Positions 25,120 to 36,400 of a stretch of 64,000 nt of DNA are shown here, one piece after another. Source of the stretch: Apostichopus japonicus (Eukaryota > Echinodermata > Holothuroidea > Aspidochirotida > Stichopodidae); the NCBI RefSeq assembly GCF_037975245.1, contig NC_092568.1:1056001-1120000 (forward strand), written 5' to 3'. The position numbers were made by a program, and so were the translations under genes. Numbering within the stretch: position 1 is the first letter of the stretch; the number at the start of each line of letters is the position of its first letter. Under the pieces are notes generated by a model. It did not search any database and was not told where the DNA came from. It was given only the letters and a program-made list of their open reading frames with translations.

Positions 25120-25505
25120 TACTCCTTTGTTTGACAATCTCAGCGCAAATATTTTGCAATTTATCGACTGGAATGACAAAATGTCAATATCTCTCTGGCA
25201 GGCGTTTTATTCATAAATTCTCTGATTGCCATGTGCAAAAGCTATTTTCCACCACTTGCAAAACAGAGAGACATTTGTTTGTGTTGTATTGCCAAGTCCC
25301 TCCCGCAAAGTCAAGGCAGCGCGTAATGAATACAGATTGCGGTCTTTTTCTCACTACACAGGCGCTCATTATGAATTATCGTTGCCGCCGCCGACGACGC
25401 TTATACGAGAGGGTGCACCCGCGACCTCTGGCGTCAGTTGCCCTTTTAATAAAACAGGCAACACATTTCACGAGCGACGGCGGTGAAACAATCCTATGGC
25501 TGATG
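25120..25505. other. GC-richer unique block in the intron
   Basis: Base composition rises above its AT-rich surroundings (for example 'cgccgccgacgacgc' near 25387) and no repeat signature is seen. The 125-codon plus-strand ORF ends in low-complexity arginine and matches no family I know. A conserved non-coding element is possible but unproven. Confidence 0.3.
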
Positions 25506-26409
25506 TAGTTTTAATGATGTTGCAGAAAGAAAGGAATACAAAAAAAAACAAAAAAAATACCATCCACAGGATCTGAAAACAGTATATATAATCTTGGATG
25601 GTATGAGCACATGAGTAATTGCTCCAGCACAGTACATTATTTTTAGAGTCACGTACCATCCAAACTATAATGATTCACGGCGAGTTGCTCCCCCGGCTTA
25701 AACTGTAATAAGTTATGATAATGATCAGACTGAGGTTTTTCGGTGAAAAAGAAGACAAATTGAAGTTAAATATAGACTATTTGTGTCGCAAAGAGGCTGC
25801 AAACAATATTGTTGTTATGGGAGTCAAGTCATCTGGAAGAACTACTGTTTGCATTATAAACTTGACTGAGAGACTGTACAAAGTGGAGGTTTGGGGTGTG
25901 TATTACTATATACTTTAACATTAAAAAACAAATGATATTTATCTACAGAAAAAAAAAAAAAATACGGAGGGGTCGATGTAAGGTTTTAATGGACTTGGCA
26001 GACCATTGAATGTATGGTTAATAGACGAGTATGGCATACAATTAGGACAAAGAATACATGTATGAGGAGACAGCAGTAATCTGAAAATTCCATATTTAGT
26101 TTTTCTATTCCACATCATGGTTCATCTATTATTCTTCCTATTTCAAATAAATTCTGTAAGGAGTTTTCCCTCAACGAGCTCATTCTGCCACTAATTTTTT
26201 AAGTTGATATTTTGCTAAATATAAATGTCACAAAAAAAATGAAATATAAAGCATAAATGTTCTAGAAAATTGACTGGATTCTGATTGCTTCGGTTGAACG
26301 CCTATTAAATTAGATTAAAGAAGAGTGGGTGTTTCTCTTAATGACATGATAGGATTTGAATCCATGTCAGCCCATGTTTACGTGATCTTATTCCACATGC
26401 CGTGGAACA

Positions 26410-26520
26410 GAAATTCCAAAACTTATCGGGTTTGGATATTTACGAGTGTCTCCCCACAACCTTAGCACTCTCATCCTACCGTGCCTGGAATGAACTGGTA
26501 ACCTTTTAACACGTGCTCCG
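26410..26520 (-). repeat. 'gagggcgcacag' dispersed repeat, copy 2 (inverted)
   Basis: The minus strand reads 'ttaaaaggttaccagttc', 'caggcacggtagg', 'gagagtgctaaggttgtg' and then '...gataagtt'. It faces copy 3 (26565-26715), so the two could form a stem with arms of about 65 bp (26449-26513 and 26633-26696). Confidence 0.8.
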
Positions 26521-26564
26521 AGCGAATTGGATCGAAAGGAAATCCGAGTACATAAGGAACGTTG

Positions 26565-26715
26565 TAGACACTTTGGGTGGTTGAATGAGAAGGGCATTGA
26601 TTGGAGGGGTCCGATCATAGAGGGCGCACAGGTTTAAAAGGTTACCAGTTCTTTCTAGAATCGTTAGAACATGAGCACTGAGGTTGTGAGGAGACAGGTA
26701 AGCGAGGAGCAAAGA
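26565..26715 (+). repeat. 'gagggcgcacag' dispersed repeat, copy 3
   Basis: Contains 'gggtggttgaatgag', 'catagagggcgcacag', 'aaaaggttaccagttc' and 'gaggttgtgaggagacagg' followed by 'taagcgaggag'. Same order as copy 1. Confidence 0.85.
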
Positions 26716-29229
26716 AAAGAGAATAATTATGAATAATGAGAGTGATAATTTTGGAAAAAGGTAGCATAAAAAAATTGGATTTGAAGTGGCTATATATTAC
26801 TATGTTTTTCCACTATAAGGTTAATGACAAAACAGGTACATGTATTAAATGAAGTAAGGGGGTAAAATACATTTGAAATACAATTTTAATAATAATATAT
26901 ATATATGCCTTACAACACTAACATTCATTATCAGCTAAACCAGTGATCAATATATTTCATGATGTGATCTTTTTCTAGTTTAATAAAGATGATGATGTTA
27001 AAGTAACATTTTGAACCAAGCTTGATTATGAACATTTCCACACCAATTTGTTGATTAGCCAATGTACTTCAAAATCTTTTCCAAATTCCGTTCTCAAGTG
27101 TTTCGCTGTGCAGACTACAGTGTTGTATGTATGTGAAGCCTCCCTAGTGCAGTGTGTGGTACTGTGGCACTAGATGCAGGTTGCATTTTAAATATGTAAA
27201 TTTTCACATTACTTCCACTACCCAGATCGAAAATACGGTAAACATGCATGTAGAACTCTGAAAGCAAATAATGATACTGAGTGATACACAAATACGACCC
27301 AAGTCAAGTGTTCTTCAACTAATGTACAAATAAGTTAACATGTAGTAAGACACAGCAATAACTTCCAGGAAAATCTATTTAGTACGATAGCACACAAGGC
27401 TGTAGTGTCAACTAGTAGTATACTTTGTGGCTGCAGGCTTGGCAAACTTTGCCAAACATATAGGAGTACATCAGCTGTTTTCAATTAAGTAAGTCACACA
27501 GCAATAAACGCATTTTTATGAAATTTCCGTATATTACACGATATAACGAACACGCTTGAAGTTAATATTTCTCACACTATCTGCATATCATGCTGCAATC
27601 ATGAGAATTGCACTTTGCAATGGGGTAAATCCTTTGGCATGAACTTTTCTTCGATATATATGTGTGTGTGTGAAATTTGAACGGCAAAGCTCCACTTCTG
27701 CCAGATGTAATTTTCTTGTCAATATTTGAAGAGAAATGAAGCTGAAGTGACATGGAAGTACAGCCAAAATTGCTTTTCTAGCGGTGCAATTTAGCTGCCC
27801 TCTGAGCAAAAAAAATTAATGAACTTTTCCTCCATCCTACCCATCGACTGGAAAGAAACTAGGAGACCCTGCCGAACGCAGTTCTTTCCTAACTGTTTTT
27901 TTCCCCTTTTTATTAGTTTTACAAATATATTTAAATCAGTTGTGAAATATCCTTGAGAGGAAGAAAAGTGATTCCGTCTAATTACTGAATAATAGGCCAA
28001 GGAAAAGCGACAGAATAGTAATGTGCATAGTACTTTTGAGTTTTCGGTTAATATTTTACTTGATTGAAAAACTTCCATTATTGATGACCTCAAAACTTGT
28101 TCAAATGTACTTTTGCCAAGGTTCTATGTATACCATTGAAGTTGTTTAATACCTAGCTGTATCTGCAACCACACAAAGATCAAATTACGATCATAAATTC
28201 CCTCACAGAGAGCAGAAAGTTTGCAATTAACAGAGACTCTTGTTTTCACCCTTCCAAGACTGTATTTTGTGGCATATATATGTGACATTTTACTGATGTC
28301 TCCATCTTTTTTCTTCTTTTAACATGGATTGCAGAAAAGAGAAAATACAAGATTATAAAATTGAACTATTATTTCTGAAAAGCATGTGAATGCCTCAATT
28401 CCAAAGAGCATTTGCATGGTTCTGGCAGTGGTCTTGGAACAAAATTCCAAGACCTCCCAGAAACATACTCTCTACCGAAAGCCATCTTCCTCAACATTTC
28501 ATTTCACTGTAAATGTACAACATGTGACCCGTTTCCATTTTGAATTACCCCAAAATGCTTGAACCGATTTGGGTGGCGTTGTTAAATGCATGTAGAGCAT
28601 AGCTGCACACTAGAGCTTATATCTGGATGCTTGGCACAAAATAACACGTACAGTTTTCACAAGAAGGTGCCCTTCAATTCATTACGTCAACTTCACAAGA
28701 ATCGAAGATAATTATGATGAAAGATTATACCACTAAGCATCTTCACCGATGGAAAAAAAAAAATCAATATCCCATTGGTAGTTTTTTTTACTTTATAGGA
28801 AGGCAATTCTTCTTTCCATATATACATGCAGTCTATATCTCTTATAGATGCACTCCTGTGCTATACGTACTACTGCATGATGACATTCCAATATTTCCAA
28901 AAGCTGATTAATTTGGAGAGCTGGCCATTCAATTATTCGATGACCTGACTTTGAAGTAGTAAATGTCAATAATGGCTGCAAGCAAATTTGGAACCCATTG
29001 TCAGCAACCTCATTAAAGTGATCGAAATAGAGAGGATGTGAGAACTCTGACTGCCTGTCATCTACATTGACGTACTACGACAGCATCCTCACATCCATGC
29101 ACCCACTCAGGACTGTTAATCGTTTATAATTAAAAGTCAAACAACAAACAAGGGGGATAGTATACGATTGTCTCATAATGACTGGGGCGGGAACCACTCC
29201 CCAATTCGGTATCAAAACCCATTCCAGAG

Positions 29230-29395
29230 ACAAACCTGGATACTTATCGTATCGTACAAAGAGTAATAGTATTACTACTTTGGGTGGTAGAATGAGAAGG
29301 AAGGGCACTGACCGGAGGGGGTCATGGAGGGCGCACAGAGTTCAAAGGTTAACAGTTCATTTTAGGCACAGTAGAATGAGAGTACTACCTACAGT
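29230..29395 (+). repeat. 'gagggcgcacag' dispersed repeat, copy 4
   Basis: Contains 'ggatacttatcg', 'gggtggtagaatgag', 'catggagggcgcacag', 'aaaggttaacagttca' and 'ggcacagtagaatgag'. The 3' part ('gaggagacaggtaag') is missing, so this copy is truncated. Confidence 0.8.
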
Positions 29396-32280
29396 TTAGC
29401 ACGGCCATATTACTAAAGATTGCTGTGATCTATTGATCCAGTTTTCCAAATATATTTTAGAACAGAGGTTTTGTCCACTACTACATTTTACTTTAATTTA
29501 TAGACATGGAAAATTTTGTCACAGTGCAGTCTATTGCATGGAACATAGTTTGTGTACAACAGTTTGAAGGCTCTGCCCAAAAAATACTGTGTTGCTGTGT
29601 AAAAGAAAATATGCTAATATACATCTCTTAAACTTATATAGCAATTTGACCATTTTGCAATGCAAAATAACTGGAAAGAAATTGCCTATTTTTGGTTTTG
29701 TCAATAGTATAGTCAATTATCTAGTTGAAAGCTCACATAGTCACCAAATTTTTATAGTAAAAGCTAAATATTTCAAAATAATCTTATGTTCTAGAACATG
29801 GGAATATTCAAATGTGATAAAAATGCATGCCAAGTAGACACATCATGTATCATACTGCTTTAATACATATACACCCAGGAACCCAGTCAGTGTAAGATAC
29901 ATGCGTAATTAAACTATGCCAGCATAATACTTCCAGTAGTCGTAGAGATGCCATAGCGGTCAGCTAATATAATCTGGAAGCATTTAACCAATAGACTGTT
30001 ATCAGGTTCTATTACGCCGACGTAAAAAATATTTCTCCAGACGAGGCTCTCCCCGCTTGTATGTTTATTGGCTGTCAGGTCTGAGATGAAATCAATATGC
30101 CCCATTCACTTTAAAATTCATATTCACATTATAAAATCAAACTAAAACACACCACCTAACTCAGTCTCCCTACACAACTCGGGCCCTGCAGTTATCTCAT
30201 AAATTTCTAACTGTTTATAGATTCTAGTTAAAGGGGGGAGGTGGGGTGGGGGGCTATTAAGTACGTCGCAGTGCCTGAACTGATAGACATGCTAAAGTGG
30301 TCGCAAGATTTCAACGTACTTTTTTCAGTGTTTCCTTGACAGGTTTAGAATAACTATGGTCGTCAAGATTGAGAAAGGCATGCAGTCTTCAAATGAATAT
30401 TCCGGGACTATCAATAAAACGATCCTTTCGTTTGGTTTGCGGTCTGCATGCATGATCCCTTTAACCCGAGATATTGATATCTCTGCGGTTTAATGTGATG
30501 CTGGAGGTAGCTACAACCTGACTTTTACTTATACATGTGATGGAGTAATGGGTATGCGTAATCTGATCATATTCTATGCATGGTATTATTTGTACTTACA
30601 ACAACCCTAATGGATTTGTATTCATACCCGGTACAACTTGGAATCTAGTATAGATACTTGTGCAAGCTGGCTACTGCCTGGTACTTGCTTTATTAACAGT
30701 GTTGTACTGATACTTAAATGCTGTTGTACTGGTATAGTGAAAGCCTAATAGGAACTTACACAACTAATTTATCACTTATATTGGACTCATGGTTACATAC
30801 TTGTGTGACCATGTCTTCAAGTTTATTTACAGCTATATATCTATCTGTGACAATGTAACTCTAGATACATACTTTTGGGGGGGGGGGGGTGGGGTGGGAT
30901 GGGATGAGCGATTAGACCCTACTTTCCTTTTCTCTTTATGTTTTTAGAATACTTTTTTAGATACTTGATATATTCTTTACACCCATGATGCACTTACTCC
31001 ATAATTCTAATTATCAGTCATTGAGATATTAATTTCCTTCCCCCCCCCCCCCCCCCTGGTTTTAAGAAAAGGACATTTCTACCTTTATACTTTTAAGCAT
31101 TATTTCTAACCATTTCAGCAGATGCTGTTTTGTCCTTGCTGGAGTTTTCATGATTCAGCAACACGTATAAGAAATCTAACAGTCTGCTCACTCTACTGTG
31201 GGAAAATTTGAACATGTGACTCATAAGTTTCACAGCTTATTAGATAAACCGGAAAATGCTCTGTTCTCATCATTTATGCATGACTCATTTTCATGAAACT
31301 AATTCTAATTTTGCAGCTTCGAGTTGTAAGAAAAAGGGTAGGATTCTTGAATCATCGGATTTAATTTTGAAACAAGCCGAAAAAGATGGGATAAGTAAAC
31401 AAATGCCCTTTGTTTTATCAGTAACCTTTCATCCCTTATTGATTTTCAGAGTAAATCTAGAAATAGGCATAATCATCTTTCATTTGACTCTTCAAAAATG
31501 TCAAGAGAAAAATGTCTCCTGCACAAGCCAGGTGCTCATTATGAACATACGGTAATATTGATCTCATGGGACACTCACTTTAATTAGCCAGGCTTGTATA
31601 GGCTCTACATGACTCCATTACCGGTAAAATGACCTTCCATTACTACTTACGTGGACGAATAAGTTCAATAACAAGGCCACATTTTCACCAGACCAGACAT
31701 AAACCAAATACCAACTCTATTCTCATCTAACCTTAAAAGTGTCAATGCCAGTTTTTTCTTGCTTAATATAAGTTTAGAACAAAGGTGCCTGATCTACGTC
31801 AGCCTGCATTTCGGAGACATGAATTCTGCATACATCAGTTGAACTTCCTGCCTGCCCGTATTATACTGAAACATGATTCCATTCCAAAGCCACAATGTGG
31901 TGGATATAAATAGCAACCTCTATATTTTCAATTTTGGCTGTGTCTTTTGTTAAGTTCCAAATGAATGAAACTAGAGATAAAAGTCGGGAAGTTGCAGAAA
32001 AAACGTAACGTTTAAGCTTACACACGTACATCCTACCACACGATTAAGATACAAAAGAGAATGCTTGGTTGCTCGTGTTGCAGGTTTCACTACGCTATAT
32101 TAAACACTATTGTAGTTTCAGATCATAAGGCAAAATGCCAAGCCTTATGGAAAAAAGAAAAAAAATTAACATTTCCTTAAAAATTGCTTTTAATCCTACA
32201 AAAAATAGTGAGTTTTTTTTTTCCACAAGTATGATCATAAACAGAAGGTTAAAACTAATGAATTCAACTTGTTTAAAGTA

Positions 32281-32590
32281 AAGCTAATTGGTTACCTTGA
32301 CAACCACAAAAATTTTTTTTTTTTATATATTCTATTATTATCTGTCTAGATAGTCAATTAATTTTAATATATTCTATTTTACATTTTGTCCAATTAGCTT
32401 TAATATATTTTTTATATATCTGTATTTATTCTACTATAAATTTTGTCAAGGTAGCCAATTAGTTTTGATATATTTTTGATATATCTGTATATTCTATTGA
32501 TTTTTTTGTCTAGGTAGCCAATTAGTGTTGACATATTTTTTATATACCAGTATATTCTATGTTAGTTTTGTCAATGTAGCAAACTAGCCT
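32281..32590 (+). repeat. AT-rich tandem repeat, unit about 60 bp, with an inverted partner
   Basis: 'gtc.aggtagccaattagttttgatata'-type units recur at about 32344, 32388, 32445, 32508 and 32570 (spacing 44-63). The stretch 32281-32303 is their reverse complement, so the start of the array could fold back on it. Confidence 0.75.
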
Positions 32591-32815
32591 TTGTGGTGTT
32601 AAACCTAGCTCTCTCTTTTCTGCTAGTCTTCGTAGCTGTTCATTTATTCGATGTTTTTGTGTATTGTATACGGGAGTGCACATCTTCAAGCCCCTGTCGG
32701 GTGTCTGTGCACTTCCTTTCACCTCATGTATATATATAATTTCTGTAATTTAAAATTTATGTTATTTTGAATCTGTCGTGTTTATATATGTGAAGTGATC
32801 AACCAAATAAAGGAA
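32591..32815 (+). repeat. Possible retroelement or transcript 3' end with hairpin and AATAAA
   Basis: A 7-bp inverted repeat GTGCACA/TGTGCAC (32676-32682 and 32706-32712) encloses 'cccctgtcggg'. An AATAAA lies at 32806-32811, just before a purine-rich stretch. The layout resembles the 3' untranslated end of some non-LTR retrotransposons. No coding sequence is upstream, only the AT-rich array. Confidence 0.35.
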
Positions 32816-32997
32816 CCGAGATCAAGAAAACGAGATATTACAGTTTGTACTTGAAGCTTCTTTTTCCAACTGTAGTGAATAATATACAGGGTCTGCTATC
32901 ACATTGCAAATTGCTATGCAAAATGCTGTACAAGTGCAAATGCATATATGTAGCTGGGTTTTTATGTACACAGGGACCCCTTGTATGGGGCCTTCTT

Positions 32998-33392
32998 CAG
33001 TGGCGGAGGTAGGGGTATTGGTCAGAGGGGGCGAGAATGGTCTGTACTGGGGTGCTTTTGACACTATCTAAGCAGAGCGCCACCACAGGTTGGCACGGAG
33101 CGTACAGAATTTTTTTGAGTAAAGATACTCCCTAGATCGCCGGAAATGACCCTTTTCGGGCCTTGCTAATTTGCAGATAAAAGAAGAATAAATAGCCGTT
33201 AGAGCATTTTGTCAGAAAATGACACCAAAAAAATGTGACAAATGTCAATAGGTAGCTGAGAGCGCAGTAAAAATGTCAATAATCGCAAATAAGTAAAAAG
33301 TGGTAAAAAGCTGAAAAGGGCGCCAGCAGTCCATTCGAGTCAGTCAGGGGGGGGCATCTGCCCCCCCTGACTGTATGGACGCTCCGCCACTG
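32998..33392 (+). mobile_element. hAT-type MITE with hairpin near the right end
   Basis: 395 bp, with 11-bp perfect terminal inverted repeats CAGTGGCGGAG. A perfect 8-bp target duplication GCCTTCTT flanks it at 32990-32997 and 33393-33400. A perfect 13-bp stem (CAGTCAGGGGGGG at 33341-33353 with its complement at 33361-33373) sits close to the right end. Non-coding. Confidence 0.93.
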
Positions 33393-33400
33393 GCCTTCTT

Positions 33401-36400
33401 GAAGGCCTTCAGAACTGCTATATATGCAAAATTTGGACACTAAACTATTCACAGGTGAGTGACCAGAGTAATATTCGGCTAGATTGGAGCTGAGTTAAGC
33501 TGGATGATTATATGAAACTGACCACTAGTTTTATTACAGATTAAACACACACATCCCAATAGGTCAACTTATCTTACAATTCACATAAGTAGTGTACTGT
33601 TCCCTATACCAACAATATAATTATTTCTTCTCATCCCAAGCCTAGAATATATGACAACTTATTCCAATTGCTAAAGAAAGTGCCAGTACATCAAAACTCT
33701 GTACTGGCTAAAATTAATTTCCCATTTGCATTTTCCTTGGATTAATACAGATGCAGTATTACTTTTTCATTGGCAGAGAAAATGCATCAGCCTTTTTCCA
33801 TCTAAGTACTGTCAAATTGCAAAATCCACTAGCAATTAGCCTCAGTAAATATTCTGAATTTCGAGGCCTGCGCCCAACATAATCCAATCAATGTCCGCTT
33901 GTTAAGTGAAGGTACTCGATAAAATAATCGGACTAATAACTCGGCTAGGCTTTGATTGTGTACTATGCTAAGTATTTGCTGACAATAACCAGTCAAATAC
34001 AGAGCTTATGTTAGTTGGAAACCATTGTTTACCTTAATGATCATGAGTTTATATTCTTTTCAGTCTTAATTGGCAGAAAGTATAACAAGTGCCTTTTATT
34101 TTCTACAGGCTACCAGCAAAATCTAAATCCAAAATTAGCAAAAGTAAAATTAAGCCTGAATGTGGAGGCAATGTAGATCTTAAAAGTCAAAATGGTGGAT
34201 TTAGGAGTGACCTGGGAGTCAGCAGGGGTGCAAGTGTTAAAAGGTCACAGATTTTTGGCATGCTGGTTACTGTAGATGCAATCATGCATATTGAGTAGAG
34301 GCGGGTAAAAGGAATTGTAAATATATTGTCGTATATCTTGAAACTTGTATAACAGTTTGCATTCATCTTACCATTGGACTATATACAATACCAGAAATAA
34401 CGTACATACAGTACCATACATGTGTAGTCATTTCAATGACAATAATACCCACATGAATATGGATGTGAAAGCCAGCCTACATCTTACCATAATTCTTGAA
34501 TTACAGGAAACATGATATTCGAAGGTCACGTGTACCCATGACGATAATATTCTAGAACTTCCAAGTTTAGCATTCACAGTGTGTGATGTCAATGTGTGTG
34601 TTTGTATTACAGACTGAGTATAACATATTTACACTGACATGGCTACCCACACCAATATCAGTGCTGTATGAGAGTTTATTTACAAATGACCTTTGACATT
34701 ATAGTCGACTATCCTACAAAGCCTAATGGTTGTAACTGATCCCAAATCTGCTTGGAAATGTAATAGTAGAGTGATTTTAAGAAATTGAATATGCAAAATA
34801 TCTAATCTTGAAGATATTTCCTATATTTTTTTCTTCCCTTTGTCAAAATGCAACTAAACAATTTTATAACCACTGCCCCTCTCTTTAGATACATTTCCAT
34901 ACAGAGTTTACTCAATTCTTAAAGTTTTATCTTTTCATAACTTACATTTCTTATAATACTTATCACATGTCACCGAAATAGTGATCCACCTGACATAAAC
35001 TAGCTATCTTCACATATTTCATTAAAGGTGATTCGATATAAAGAAAGAATGGTTTGTTCTGGGACAGACAATAAAAAATTCCCATCATTAAAATAATAAT
35101 AAGGTATGTCACACATGTAAACAATCATCGTTAACGCTTGATTGAGATCTCTCATTATTACAAAAAAAATATCAATCCATATATCTAGGGAATCGGTCAA
35201 AATATTACGCAAACCGCTGCGAATAAGTACTTAAAGACTTCCAATCTTCATGAACGTATGAAGTTCCTTCACGCTTGTGTAGCAATTATTCAGATTTATT
35301 CCAGATCTGGCAATATCCAGCGTCCCCACGGAGCAAACGGCGTAGGCTTGCCTTCCAGAGCCGATATACGGCTGTTGATATGCGAGCAATTCTATAAATT
35401 GCCATAAATAAACTAAGAAAGACTTTATAAAAAGACTTTTACTTCCGGATCTACCTGTAACTGAAAACAGACAAGGATATCTAAGCATATTAAACCGGTA
35501 TTGAATGGGAATGCAAATGGAATCCCTTCCCAGAGTGAGAGACTCGCAGTGAAGTTTGTCTCTCCCTGGGTTTCATAGAAAGTCGGTCTCCAAAAGTCAT
35601 TTTGGAAATTAAAAATTGTTGTAATTGTGTTCATCCGCACAGATGTAGTATCATCTTCAAGCCTTGCAAGAAACGTTTGACCTGCTAACGACAAGACAGT
35701 GTCCATTTTATCTGATTACTTGTGATATTTATGCCAGAATTAACTGTAGGGATTACATCCTCAAGTCATTGTGGGAGGATGGTAGTTCTTGAATCGTTCA
35801 TCTCAATCGAAGATAAAAAATAGAACAATTAAGTTAGAGTGTCCATCAGCCGACTAGTTTCTTCAATGAAGAAATGGACACAGTCTTTTTAACCATTAAA
35901 CAGTTAAAGCTTCCCATGCAAGGAAAACAAGGTTCTTTAGTTCAGCTATATTAGTAGTATTTATGGTATTCATCAGGTTTAACAATAACCAAAAACTTCA
36001 TTACAGCATGAATAAGAGTCTGCTCACTGAATAGCACTGAAAAGTTCCACAGATCCAAAACAATATATTGAACAGAATTTTAATGATACCATGGAAGCAA
36101 CTTTAGGAAAGCTATAATTATTCTTTGTGTAAAAGTTCATGTGCCAAACCATTCATCTTACTGTACACCAATGATTTATAATAGCATGTGTGATGATCCC
36201 ATCCAACATAGATGAATTATCAATATATTTATTATTATCAAAACTTTCAATTTGTTAAACAAAGGTAAATTAAGGATTAAATAATGAATTAAGGTTTCTT
36301 CTCTGCCTTATTATAAGTCCTTTATTTTGCTAAAGAGGACACTTAATGATTCAAAAAATATTTTAGAAATTTTTAGAAAGGATCATGAGACTACCAGAGC

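Larger units (their letters stand above)
22684..32280. other. Unassigned DNA with scattered repeats, probably intronic
   Basis: Holds copies 2-4 of the 'gagggcgcacag' family, the GC-richer block at 25120, a (GT)n run at 27660-27672, poly-G at 30869 and poly-C at 31041-31056. Unique blocks at 30340-30500 and 31330-31560 lack repeat signatures. No exon was recognised on either strand. Confidence 0.6.

Noticed and set aside
25131-25508. 125-codon plus-strand ORF as a gene
   Set aside because: No family signature; the arginine run comes from a CG-rich simple stretch.
25360-31545. Shared AGG(C/T)GCTCATTATGAA word at 25360 and 31530 as a regulatory motif
   Set aside because: A 16-mer with one mismatch is expected by chance many times among all pairs in 64 kb.
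35231-35706. Two minus-strand ORFs (35425-35706 and 35231-35488) as exons of a gene
   Set aside because: They are plausible as random open frames; no domain was recognised and the splice sites are ordinary-looking.
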